From Acidobacteriota bacterium (GTDB taxonomy: Bacteria; Acidobacteriota; Blastocatellia; Pyrinomonadales; Pyrinomonadaceae): a DNA stretch of 64,000 nucleotides. A program made the translations under genes and the position numbers. The stretch is from contig RFGC01000035.1 in the NCBI GenBank assembly GCA_003697135.1, positions 248,001-312,000 of the forward strand, given 5' to 3'. The notes below the pieces were generated by a model. That model was not told the DNA's origin. It searched no databases and saw only the letters and a list, made by a program, of their open reading frames with translations. Within the stretch, counting starts at the first letter, position 1; each line of letters starts with the position of its first letter. Below are positions 10,101 through 19,594 of the stretch, piece by piece.

Positions 10101-13100
10101 GAAATAGAAACACAAATTCAAAAAGCTCTGGACCGATATTTAGCAGAAACAAAATCTTTCCCTCAAGATGAAGAAAGCTTTAGAAAAATTCTTAGAAATT
10201 ATGGAATAGACGAAAACTCACTCAAAGATGGATACGGGCAGGACCTATATTTGAACGTAACAGCTGGTCAGACTTATTCGGACAAGGTGAAGGTTAGAAA
10301 TGTTGCAAAATTCAGAAAAAAGCAAGTAGAAAAAGTTGAGATCGAGCGAACCGAGCAACAAATTATCTATCTCAAATTGCGAAGTAAGGGGCCAGATTCT
10401 CAAAAAGCAACTTATGACGACTTCGACATGGCTACTTTCTTCGGCATCATTCCCAAAGAAACTGCTCAACAAGCTGAGGCAGAAAAGAAAAAAACATCTG
10501 CTGACTCCAAATCCAGAGGAGCGCTCACAGGAACGATAACTGACAGCATAGGTGCAGTTATTGCAAACGCTAAAGTGACAGCAATAAATAAAGCAACAAA
10601 AGATGAGTTTGAAACTACGTCAAACAGCATGGGTCATTATCTTATCGAAAATCTTCCAGCAGGCCGATATGAAATCGTTGTCGAAGCCATCGGATTCAAA
10701 GAAACCGTAGTCGAAGATGTTTTGATCAGAAACAGGAGAATGACTAAACTTGACTTTCATCTCGAACCCGATAGCGTCGAATATCAGGTTGCAGTAGTTG
10801 CTCCAGAAGGTATCGAGATAATAGCCTCGGCAAACATCGCAGAGCATGTTGGATATGGATATGGGACTGGATACGGAACTGGAAGTGGATATGGCGCAGG
10901 AAGTGGAATGCTTGATAAAAGAAAAGCACCGAAAAACACGCCAAGACTTCGGGAGCATTTTCCTGAAACCTTGTTGTGGCAACCTGAACTAATCACCGAT
11001 CAAAGCGGCTCTGCACAAATCAGATTCAAGTTAGCCGATAATATCACCACATGGAAACTCTATGCTATCGCCTCCGACAAAAACGGAAATATCGGCATAG
11101 CCGAACATCAATTTCGTTCCTTTCAACCCTTTTTCGTTGATCTCGATCCGCCAAAGTTTCTCACTACCGGCGACCGCATCTCACTTCCTGTCCAATTAAG
11201 AAACTACACGCAAAGCAATCAAAAATTCAACGTCGAGATGAAAACAGAAAATTGGTTTGTTCCTATTGATTCGCAAATTAAACAAACAGAAGTGCCTGCA
11301 AATTCAAGCCAAAACGTGATATTTAGCTTTCTTGCTTTGAATCACACGAAAAACGGTAAGCAAAGAGTCACAGCAATCGGCGAAAATGATTCCGATGCCG
11401 TTGAAAAATCAATAACCGTTCGCCCTGATGGTCAGGAAATTATCAAAAGCCAAAGTGAGATTTTCAAAAGAACTGTAACATTTGATCTAGATTTTCCAAC
11501 AAGCATAATTCCAAACACTCAAACCGCAGAAGTCAAACTGTATCCGAATCTGATGGCACATATCACCGAATCAGTTGAAGGCTTACTGCAAAGACCTTAT
11601 GGGTGTGCCGAACAAACAATATCTTCAACATATCCCAACCTGATGATTTTAAGACTCAGCAAAAGTGAAAAACTCAAGCAAAAGGCAAAAGAGTATTTGC
11701 AAAAGGGCTACAACAGACTTATAGCTTATCAAAGCAATGATGGAGGCTTTTCCTACTGGGGTAAAAAAGAAACACCTGACATAGCCCTAACTGCTTATGC
11801 ACTGAAGTTTTTGACAGACGCCAAAAATTTCATAGAAGTCGATCAGGAAATTCTTTCAAACGCAAAAGACTGGCTCTTAAAACAACAACGTCCTGACGGT
11901 AGCTGGACGAAAACATACAACTGGGAAGCAGCAGAAAACAAAGAACGAACAAATTTGATAACAGCTTACGTTATAAGCGTGCTTGCAAGGTTGGAGAAAA
12001 AGCCTGACTTTAGAACAAGAAAATCGCTTGAAAAGGGACTTGATTTTCTGAAAAGGCAAATAACACATATAGAAGACCCTTACGTGTTGAGTTTAATAGG
12101 AACAGCACTCTTAGAATCTAAAAGATTTGCTGACGCAGTCACAATTGCCGAAAAGTTAAAGCAAAAGGCAATCGTGAAAGACGATTCAGCATATTGGGAC
12201 TTGAAAGCTGAGACCGCATTCTACGGGTGGGGAATAGCCGGACGAATGGAAACCACCGGTTCGGTTCTGGAGTTTCTATCATCACTAAACAAATTAAATC
12301 AAAAACAGGAAAACGCAAGCAAAGGAGCGAAAGCAAACAAACTAAGTTCGGCAAGTAGCCTTAAAACTTTAACAAACACAAAATATTCAAAAGGAAAAGA
12401 AAACTCAGCACAAGGGGAAAATTTGATTTCAAAAGGTGCGGTGTATCTAGTCAAAAACAAAGACAGATACGGCGTATGGTATTCGACACAGGCGACGATA
12501 AAGGTATTAGAAGGACTTTTGAAAGCGCTCGACTCGCAACAATATCTTCGAGCAACAAAAGCGGAAATTATTCTGAACGGAGAAAAGCTAAAAGAATTCG
12601 ACTTGACAAAAGAAGGAGAATCGCCGTTGTTTTTGGATATATCAGACAGACTGAACGGTCGCAACGACAGAGTTGAAATTAAGACCGATATTGATGTACC
12701 AATGATGGCACAAATTGTTTATGGTTACTATGTGAATTGGAAAGATACCGAGCTGAATAATGGAAACTACAGATTCAACTATAGTTGCGATAAAACAGAA
12801 GCCAAAATAGCAGAAGAAATAAGGTGTGTAGTCGAAATCAAAAGGTTAGAAGCACGATATGGAATGATAATAGCAGAGCTGGGATTACCGCCAGGAGCAG
12901 AAGTCGATAGAGCAAGTTTGGAAAAAGCAAGAAATGAAAACTGGTGGTTTAGAGAGTATGAGGTAATGCCAGACAAATTGGTAATGTATTTATGGACGAA
13001 TCCTGAAGGAATGAAAGCAGAATTCAGTTTTCGTGTTCGATATGGCATAGAGGCGCAAACCGGTGCATCTGTTGTATATGATTACTACAATGAAGAATCA

Positions 13101-13139
13101 AGATCAGTGCTTGCGCCCATGAAATTCGTCGTAAGATAA
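7194..13139 (+). CDS. Alpha-2-macroglobulin family protein with an inserted repeat region
   Basis: At 1981 residues this is the largest gene here. A signal peptide without lipobox cysteine (MSKVFCLAVVVCLFL) predicts a periplasmic or secreted product. Macroglobulin beta-sandwich domains follow (MG2 at about 245-340, with TDKPIYQPGQ). The A2M core segment (WQPELITDQSGSAQIRF) begins near 1263, and a thioester GCAEQ occupies 1470-1474 (Cys1471, Gln1474) before an all-helical thioester domain. These proteins trap proteases cleaving a bait region. Between the MG and A2M domains sit three pseudopilin-G-like modules (about 800-1085), a carboxypeptidase-regulatory-like domain (about 1108-1195) and a Gly/Tyr-rich strip (1220-1238). 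No pbpC accompanies it. AGGAG lies 7 bases before the ATG. Confidence 0.9.
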   Translation: MSKVFCLAVVVCLFLSSSALTQDSLVVVESKLKATLRTNPAEVLVPIINKGSPFYGQIKLEMIDPKGKAKAGALRKVSLKSGEETYKIKLPLFGSIKKVGKDILLYRLKYTISDAKGQIRAAGIVSFPKISDNIFELRVSGLEEILPGMDYRIRVYAINPISNLPVEDIKIYGKLTIESEKQTTQLKAQSFTNKEGFAVLGFRIPSRIKLSEHSSDLEIVGEKFGYINKIEEEVSFPSENYMAYFNTDKPIYQPGQIFNARVLLLRRNQLETTVVADADLTFTIKDQEGTTLYKESVKTSQFGIASISWKIPENAKLGIYTVEVDSDDFPINQSLRSFKVSRYELPQFTVSVKTDREFYTSAEQKAKITVSADYIFNKPVTRGKIHIVQEGEREWNYSEQRWEIEEERSYEGETDDQGEFTMEIDLTEEYRKLREYERYKDLNFTAYFTDLTTNRTEQRRFDLRLTKEPIHVYLRKADDPNPNIPEIFYVSTFYANGSPAICDVEILGGYEGQSPQILGRTKTNQYGVGKFTFLLPTKPADKNKFLINLKAVDSAGQEGTYKEHVYISIGDTLRIKPDKTIYQRGEPIKLKVVSTKSEGKVYLDVFKNSFPIASQVSNLKDGYTEVEIPYRENFNGILSILAYIEEINKEGNLILIKDQRKVIFPEKEKLLLLNTKLSKEEFRPGEEAQVDFSVLSPSKTPVESALGVVVFDKAIEERAQVDVEFGSYREILSDFRFLLKEQNPVLIDFNNEITPDLQLVAEKELLDYDSYENSLWTEQSNNLPDMRMAFADYFKKQFFSIEKFLINAYAKDYTYPKDEASLKKILNQNGLDYSHFRDPWNEAYRVKFEAEVVNDILAIESSGPDKKFDTKDDITVLKLGFSRFLPIGKTIDRTVEEYHKRTGKFIRDYETLRDELKKQNIDLDSLKDIWGVPYKIKFDVSKRKYLILFSSVGSGWESTVWTNEIDYFAEIETQIQKALDRYLAETKSFPQDEESFRKILRNYGIDENSLKDGYGQDLYLNVTAGQTYSDKVKVRNVAKFRKKQVEKVEIERTEQQIIYLKLRSKGPDSQKATYDDFDMATFFGIIPKETAQQAEAEKKKTSADSKSRGALTGTITDSIGAVIANAKVTAINKATKDEFETTSNSMGHYLIENLPAGRYEIVVEAIGFKETVVEDVLIRNRRMTKLDFHLEPDSVEYQVAVVAPEGIEIIASANIAEHVGYGYGTGYGTGSGYGAGSGMLDKRKAPKNTPRLREHFPETLLWQPELITDQSGSAQIRFKLADNITTWKLYAIASDKNGNIGIAEHQFRSFQPFFVDLDPPKFLTTGDRISLPVQLRNYTQSNQKFNVEMKTENWFVPIDSQIKQTEVPANSSQNVIFSFLALNHTKNGKQRVTAIGENDSDAVEKSITVRPDGQEIIKSQSEIFKRTVTFDLDFPTSIIPNTQTAEVKLYPNLMAHITESVEGLLQRPYGCAEQTISSTYPNLMILRLSKSEKLKQKAKEYLQKGYNRLIAYQSNDGGFSYWGKKETPDIALTAYALKFLTDAKNFIEVDQEILSNAKDWLLKQQRPDGSWTKTYNWEAAENKERTNLITAYVISVLARLEKKPDFRTRKSLEKGLDFLKRQITHIEDPYVLSLIGTALLESKRFADAVTIAEKLKQKAIVKDDSAYWDLKAETAFYGWGIAGRMETTGSVLEFLSSLNKLNQKQENASKGAKANKLSSASSLKTLTNTKYSKGKENSAQGENLISKGAVYLVKNKDRYGVWYSTQATIKVLEGLLKALDSQQYLRATKAEIILNGEKLKEFDLTKEGESPLFLDISDRLNGRNDRVEIKTDIDVPMMAQIVYGYYVNWKDTELNNGNYRFNYSCDKTEAKIAEEIRCVVEIKRLEARYGMIIAELGLPPGAEVDRASLEKARNENWWFREYEVMPDKLVMYLWTNPEGMKAEFSFRVRYGIEAQTGASVVYDYYNEESRSVLAPMKFVVR

Positions 13140-13212
13140 ATTCTCACTTGGATTTTATTGCACAAAGCATGAGAAAAGTTCGAGTTCTCACTCAAGTTCT
13201 AGACAGGTTCTG

Positions 13213-14175
13213 TCACCGGTAATCTTGTGTATCAACAGTCCGGCGCGGCAGGAGAGGCATTTTTTTCAATTCTTCTTCACTAACCTCTCTGTAAGAGCAA
13301 ACTCTGTTTTTGCCTTCACGCTTTGCGCGATACAAAGCCGAATCTGCCATCTCAACAAGTTCTATGGGATCGCGTGAATCGTCGGGAAAACATGAAACCC
13401 CGATGCTAACAGTTATCTTGTGAAATTCAGAAGATTTTTTGCCTCGTCGGATCACGCTGAAATTGTGCTCCTCAATTGCCTTGCGGATTCTTTCTGCCGC
13501 TATCAATCCCTGAGCAAGGTTTGCATCTAACAAAAAAGCGGCAAATTCTTCGCCACCAAATCTTGCCGCAACATCGCCACTACGCATGACGCTGCTGATG
13601 CAAGCCCCGACTTCTTCAATCGTCTTGCTACCTGTCAAATGTCCGTATGTGTCATTGACGCTTTTGAAATCATCAACATCTATCATCAAAACGCAAAAAT
13701 TGCGGTTCTCAGCCGTAGAGCGTGCGACTTCCCTTCTGAGTTCTGAAAAAAACGAACGACTCGAAAGCAATCCTGTTAAATCATCGTGAGAAAGAAGTCT
13801 GCGGATTTGCCAATGATACTCTCTGTCAATCTCATCGAACATCTCGAATTTCAAAATATGCGTTCCAACGGTTATTTTATCGCCTTTCTGCAAAATCTCT
13901 TTGCCTTGTATGCGACGACCGTTCAAGAATGTTCCGTTACGCGAATTCAAATCCGTTATAGTGCATATAATATCGTTGGTTTGTTGATTGTAGGTTGTGC
14001 TAATGCAAGCGTGAAGACGCGAAACTTTCGGATCGTTGATTCTAACGTCTGCTTCGATGGCTCTACCCAAGATTACTTCTTCGCGCTCTAGAGGGATCGG
14101 AACGGCAAATAAATCGCCGTTTAAGAAAATCAACGCTGGACGCAAGTCACGTTTTTGCTCTGGTTGATTCGGCAT
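13213..14175 (-). CDS. FHA-GGDEF diguanylate cyclase
   Basis: The 320-residue cytoplasmic protein has an N-terminal FHA phosphothreonine-binding domain (VILGRAIEADVRI ... VSRLHACI, about residues 30-110) and a C-terminal GGDEF domain. The active-site loop is GGEEF, an accepted active variant, and an RSGD I-site stands five residues upstream, so the enzyme should make cyclic di-GMP and be product-inhibited. The FHA module suggests control by a Ser/Thr kinase such as the one at 38653, but they are not adjacent. The frame extends to a TTG at 14205; the ATG at 14175 is a better start. Confidence 0.9.
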   Translation of the reverse strand: MPNQPEQKRDLRPALIFLNGDLFAVPIPLEREEVILGRAIEADVRINDPKVSRLHACISTTYNQQTNDIICTITDLNSRNGTFLNGRRIQGKEILQKGDKITVGTHILKFEMFDEIDREYHWQIRRLLSHDDLTGLLSSRSFFSELRREVARSTAENRNFCVLMIDVDDFKSVNDTYGHLTGSKTIEEVGACISSVMRSGDVAARFGGEEFAAFLLDANLAQGLIAAERIRKAIEEHNFSVIRRGKKSSEFHKITVSIGVSCFPDDSRDPIELVEMADSALYRAKREGKNRVCSYREVSEEELKKMPLLPRRTVDTQDYR

Positions 14176-14258
14176 AGACCAAGGGAAGAGAAAGACATCC
14201 AGCAAATAGAATAACCCAGAAATTCTTTTGAGTCTAGCAAAATTCTCAAGAAAATTTG

Positions 14259-14846
14259 CTACTCCAATCTTTGTGAAGCCTGCTTTGCTATTTGATTAGC
14301 TTCTGCACTCATCTGACGCGCAACTTCCATGTATTGACGAAATTTTTCTTCTCTCTCTTTGAAGTCCGATTTCGCCCTCTCAATAGCGAATTTATCTTTT
14401 GTCCCGAAGCTATCTCGCAAAAGCACTGCCGCTTGCCTTCTAAATTCAAAGGCTTCAAGTTGCTTTTCTAGACTTGCTCTTTTCAGTTGAAGATACTCCT
14501 TGTAAGTTTCATTGATATTCATCTCCTCAGCCTGATTTAACTTCTCCAACGCGCTTTCTCCCAAAGAGATTCCATCGTTTATCAAATAAACCACATCGTC
14601 CGCAATCTTTCTAACCTCTTCAACTTTGTTTTCCTTCATTGCTTGCTTGATTTCTTCGAGTTTTCCTTCGTTTTCCTTATACATTTTGCGGATTTTCTTT
14701 AGGTCCTCGTTCGCTTCTGCTACCAACTGCGCCGCTTTTTCAGTTTCATCAAAAACGAAAAGCGGCTTTGAAGATTTATCTTCGTTTTGACAGGCTAGCA
14801 GAAAACAAAAAACTACCAGCCAAAGTTTCTGCAAGACTCTAATCAT
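14259..14846 (-). CDS. Predicted lipoprotein, helical
   Basis: The 195-residue product starts with a lipoprotein signal ending in LLAC, making Cys19 the lipidated residue; Gln at +2 predicts the outer membrane. The rest is charged and helical (long Glu/Lys-rich stretches with coiled-coil character) and lacks any domain I recognise. Its start codon overlaps the stop codon of the polytopic membrane protein gene upstream by four bases (ATGA), so the two are translationally coupled and probably act together. The frame ends in a conserved-looking QIAKQASQRLE helix. Confidence 0.75.
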   Translation of the reverse strand: MIRVLQKLWLVVFCFLLACQNEDKSSKPLFVFDETEKAAQLVAEANEDLKKIRKMYKENEGKLEEIKQAMKENKVEEVRKIADDVVYLINDGISLGESALEKLNQAEEMNINETYKEYLQLKRASLEKQLEAFEFRRQAAVLLRDSFGTKDKFAIERAKSDFKEREEKFRQYMEVARQMSAEANQIAKQASQRLE

Positions 14847-15904
14847 AAGAAATTCAAGTGTGGATTACCTTTTCTTCGCCATATAAAACCGTCGAGAACA
14901 TAATGAGAGATTTGCGGCACTGCAAGAAGCGGCACAAGATAAACTTTCCAGTCTTCTAATTCCCAATTCCCACCGAAAAGCCAATTACGCTCATGCCAAA
15001 CTGCCCGATGCCAAAAAAGCTCTTCCAAATAAGCTAAAGCCCAAAGCGTTGCTAGAAAAACAATCCAGTTCGATGAAAGTTTGCGATAAAACCTACCTGC
15101 ATTCTCACTACGCCATCGTGCATAGAAATAAACCAAGACAAAATAAGGCACACCGTGGATAATCACGTTTGTAACTGTAAAAGCATAATCTGAATTCAGG
15201 AGAACTATCCCTACATACCAACAGATAGCCGTTGTGGCAACAACTATGTCTTTGCCGATATTCAAAAAACCTTCGGCGATGCATAAGTAAAAAGATTTAG
15301 CAAAGTAAGTCACCATGACAGCAACGTAAAAAGGAAATAGAATTTTCTCCAGCAAAGGCGGTAAGGCGAAGAAATCGTTTTCTACGAACCACTGAAAATT
15401 TCGTGGCAAATTGCTCATCCAAAAAACAAGTGGATAGACTGTTGCAAGATAGATAGCCGATGAATCAATTAGAAAAGATAACCTGCCAGTTTCACCCAGC
15501 TTCCTTCGATAAAGCGCAACCCATCCGTATTGCTGTCTAATGAAATGAAAAACCGCTATCAAAGCAAGAATTCGCCAGAATATCAACTCGCTTTCTGAAT
15601 AGATAGCAACACCCAATATGTAGCCTGTTACTGGGACTGAAACATAAAGAAAAAGACGACGGCGAAGTTCTTGCGGATCGAAATAAACACGAAAAGAAGT
15701 CGCCCATACATGGGCTACATCAATTAAAAGAACAGCAGAAACCCATGCCCAGTCGGGAGTTTCACCTTCCAGAATTCCTATTTGCCAACCAACTGCAAGA
15801 AGTAACAAAGAAATAACAGCGCTTCCCAAAAAAGCTGATAAATCCACAGATGCAGAAAAAAGCCAAGGGTTTTTGTTCCCCTCAAGTGCTAGTTGTGACT
15901 GCAT
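14843..15904 (-). CDS. Polytopic membrane protein with conserved-looking histidine motifs
   Basis: The 353-residue protein has about eight to ten hydrophobic spans and few loops. Histidines sit in or next to spans: DVAHVWAT (about 62-69), FHFIRQQYG, HGVPYF and SHYVLDGFIWRR near the C-terminus, with several aspartates. Repeated histidines at membrane faces are typical of metal-dependent membrane oxidoreductases and hydrolases, or haem ligands, but I do not recognise the family and cannot assign metal or substrate. It is the first gene of a coupled pair with the lipoprotein at 14259-14846. Confidence 0.75.
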   Translation of the reverse strand: MQSQLALEGNKNPWLFSASVDLSAFLGSAVISLLLLAVGWQIGILEGETPDWAWVSAVLLIDVAHVWATSFRVYFDPQELRRRLFLYVSVPVTGYILGVAIYSESELIFWRILALIAVFHFIRQQYGWVALYRRKLGETGRLSFLIDSSAIYLATVYPLVFWMSNLPRNFQWFVENDFFALPPLLEKILFPFYVAVMVTYFAKSFYLCIAEGFLNIGKDIVVATTAICWYVGIVLLNSDYAFTVTNVIIHGVPYFVLVYFYARWRSENAGRFYRKLSSNWIVFLATLWALAYLEELFWHRAVWHERNWLFGGNWELEDWKVYLVPLLAVPQISHYVLDGFIWRRKGNPHLNFL

Positions 15905-16005
15905 CGTTTATATTTTAATTTGGTTCGCTTTCTCGGCACAAAAATAGAAGCTTAGACCACAGCGGGAAGTAATCCGGCGGCAAGTTTTGCAAAATATGCC
16001 GAAAT

Positions 16006-16176
16006 TTAGCTAAAAAGCCATTTAAGAAGGTAAAAAATCCCTATCCCAATCCCTGCAATCAAGGCAAGTAAGAATACAGCGAACAAAGCGACTATTATCT
16101 TAAAGGCACGATAGCGTTTCGGATCAGGTGGCGAAAGTTGTTCTTGCGGGAAATAAGGCGGTGGTCTGTTCGGCAT
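16006..16176 (-). CDS. Small single-span membrane protein (56 residues)
   Basis: A short frame begins at an ATG at 16176 with a strong ribosome site (AAAGGAG, five bases away) and ends at a TAA at 16006. The product has a proline-rich N-terminus (MPNRPPPYFPQEQLSPPDPK) followed by one membrane helix (about residues 27-53) and a WLFS end. It lies just downstream of atpC on the same strand, after a gap of 71 bases, so it may be cotranscribed with atpDC. The good ribosome site and clean hydrophobic segment support it as a real gene of unknown function. Confidence 0.65.
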   Translation of the reverse strand: MPNRPPPYFPQEQLSPPDPKRYRAFKIIVALFAVFLLALIAGIGIGIFYLLKWLFS

Positions 16177-16247
16177 ATTTTCTCCTTTGTGATAAAAATT
16201 CTAGATTTTTTGCCTATAAAACACTTGTCGAGTTACAAGCGATAAAC

Positions 16248-16652
16248 TTACGAAATTTTGCCAGTAGCGAGTTGTAATCTTGCTTGAGCGCATTCTAATT
16301 TTTCTCTCTCTTTTTCAAGCTCTTCTTGCGATCCGCTCCACTTGCTCAAAATCTTTTCAGACTCTTCCTTTTGAAGACGAGCTTTCTCCACATCTATTTC
16401 ATCGGCAGTTTCAGCAATATCAGCCAGCACAGAAACTTTGTTGTCATTGATTTCAACAAAACCGCCTGCTACGACTAATCTGTTTGAAACGCCACTGCGA
16501 AAGTATGTCAAAATCCCCGGCTTTAGACTGGAAATCAAAGGAGCGTGGTTGGGAAGCACTCCGATTTCACCACTAGCCGTAGGAATCGTGACCATATCAA
16601 CACTTTCGCTCAAAACTTTCTTTTCGGGAGTTACTATCTCAAGCCTCAACAT
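16248..16652 (-). CDS. atpC: F1 ATP synthase epsilon subunit
   Basis: The 134-residue protein carries the N-terminal epsilon beta-sandwich (LRLEIVTPEKKVLSES ... IPTASGEIGVLPNHAPLIS) and the C-terminal helical hairpin from about residue 88. Epsilon is part of the F1 central stalk with gamma and can inhibit ATP hydrolysis through its C-terminal helices. It follows atpD by 54 bases on the same strand. No other F1Fo gene is in the window, so the operon is split. Confidence 0.93.
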   Translation of the reverse strand: MLRLEIVTPEKKVLSESVDMVTIPTASGEIGVLPNHAPLISSLKPGILTYFRSGVSNRLVVAGGFVEINDNKVSVLADIAETADEIDVEKARLQKEESEKILSKWSGSQEELEKEREKLECAQARLQLATGKIS

Positions 16653-16706
16653 ATTCTTTCCTCAAATGCAAGAAGGGAGATGAACAAACGTTCAACTCCC
16701 TTTTTT

Positions 16707-18251
<1,545 letters not shown>

Positions 18252-18272
18252 TTACTTGCTTTTTAAGCGGTA

Positions 18273-18301
18273 AGTTTAGCAAAATTAAAACAATATCACA
18301 A
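18273..18301 (-). promoter_or_regulatory. Sigma-70-like promoter of atpDC
   Basis: Minus-strand TTGTGA (18301-18296) and TAAACT (18278-18273) are 17 bases apart. The predicted leader is about 45 bases and holds the AAGGAG site. Confidence 0.5.
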
Positions 18302-18413
18302 TTTCAAGCTTAAAAGCAAAAAGCCAAGTAGATTTTCTTTTTGGTAAATGGCTTTCAGTTTGTTTTCTCAAAGTCCGAAAAGAGTTAAACTTAAAATTTA
18401 GGGTTTTTGTTAG

Positions 18414-19535
18414 ATGAAGATAGCAATAGCAATGAGTGGTGGCGTTGATTCCTCAACCGCAGCTGCGATTTTGAAGTCGCAAGGACACGAGCTGATAGGC
18501 TTTACAATGCAGCTTTGGAATCAGCGTCGCAATGTTTCGGTTGACGAGAACGGCGATCCGCTTCCGAGTCGCTGTTGTTCTCTAGATGACGTTTACGATG
18601 CGCGCAGAGTGGCTGAAAGTCTCGAAATACCGTTCTATGTTTTGAATTTAGAAAAAGACTTTGAAAGAGACGTTGTAGAGCCTTTTATTCAAAGTTATCT
18701 TTCCGGCGAAACGCCGATTCCTTGCGTCGCCTGCAACTCACGCTTGAAGTTTTCAGCACTTGATAGACTAGCTAGAAGCTTAGGTTGTGACAAAGTTGCT
18801 ACCGGGCACTACGCACGCATAGAATTCGACAACTCAAAAAACCTCTACAGGCTTTACCGAAGCCGTAATCACGAAAAAGACCAAAGCTACTTTTTGTGGG
18901 AACTTACTCAAGAACAACTCGCAAGAGCAATTTTTCCGCTTGGAGACATGACAAAATCTCAAGTCAGGGAAATTGCCAGAAACTTGGGTCTTTATACAGC
19001 TAACAAACCCGAATCTCAAGAAATATGTTTTGTTCCCGATGGCGATTACGCAGGATTTATTGAAAGGTATTTGAAGATCGAGAATCGCTCCGAAGAAGTT
19101 CCCAAACCGGGCGAGATTGTAGATTCAAGCGGTAAAATTTTGGGAAGGCATAAAGGCATTCATCATTACACAATCGGACAAAGGCGCGGACTCGGCATAT
19201 CGCACGGAAAACCCCTCTATGTTTTGAAGATAGAGCGAGCAAAAAATCAAATCATAGTGGGCGAAGAAGATGAGCTTTTCTCTTCGGAATTCACAGTAAG
19301 AGGTGTCAACTGGACAGCATTTCACGAACCGCCATCTGAACCTGTGAGAGCCAAAGTCAAAGTCCGCTATCGTCATGAACCTGCGATGGCAACTATTTAC
19401 TCACTTCCCGAAAAAAAAGCAAAGGTAGTTTTCGACACTCCACAACGCGCCATCACTCCCGGACAGGCCGCAGTCTTTTACAGCGACGAAGAAGTCTTAG
19501 GCGGTGGTTGGATTGAGAAAGCTCAATCAAACTGA
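18414..19535 (+). CDS. mnmA: tRNA-specific 2-thiouridylase
   Basis: MnmA thiolates uridine 34 in Lys, Glu and Gln tRNAs, using ATP to adenylate the base and sulfur from a relay. The 373-residue protein has the PP-loop SGGVDSS at 8-14, the catalytic cysteine in PCVACN (Cys107), a second cysteine in QEICFVP (Cys205), the [10 protein letters not shown] tRNA-recognition stretch and the C-terminal beta-barrel. Length and motif order match the family throughout. It is divergent from atpD; carB follows 59 bases downstream from its own -10 box. Confidence 0.95.
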   Translation: MKIAIAMSGGVDSSTAAAILKSQGHELIGFTMQLWNQRRNVSVDENGDPLPSRCCSLDDVYDARRVAESLEIPFYVLNLEKDFERDVVEPFIQSYLSGETPIPCVACNSRLKFSALDRLARSLGCDKVATGHYARIEFDNSKNLYRLYRSRNHEKDQSYFLWELTQEQLARAIFPLGDMTKSQVREIARNLGLYTANKPESQEICFVPDGDYAGFIERYLKIENRSEEVPKPGEIVDSSGKILGRHKGIHHYTIGQRRGLGISHGKPLYVLKIERAKNQIIVGEEDELFSSEFTVRGVNWTAFHEPPSEPVRAKVKVRYRHEPAMATIYSLPEKKAKVVFDTPQRAITPGQAAVFYSDEEVLGGGWIEKAQSN

Positions 19536-19577
19536 ACACAACAAAGACTAAACTTTTTCGACCAAACTGCTTTTGTG

Positions 19578-19583
19578 TATAAT
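19578..19583 (+). promoter_or_regulatory. Consensus -10 box before carB
   Basis: A perfect TATAAT ends 11 bases before the ATG. The matching -35 region (T-rich, about 19555-19560) is weak. The transcript would be nearly leaderless. Confidence 0.45.
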
Positions 19584-19594
19584 TTCCGTTTAAC

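Noticed and set aside
13140-13212. Possible terminator between the macroglobulin and the FHA-GGDEF gene
   Set aside because: TTCTCA/TGAGAA arms are six bases with a long loop and no T-tract; convergent genes here lack a clear terminator.
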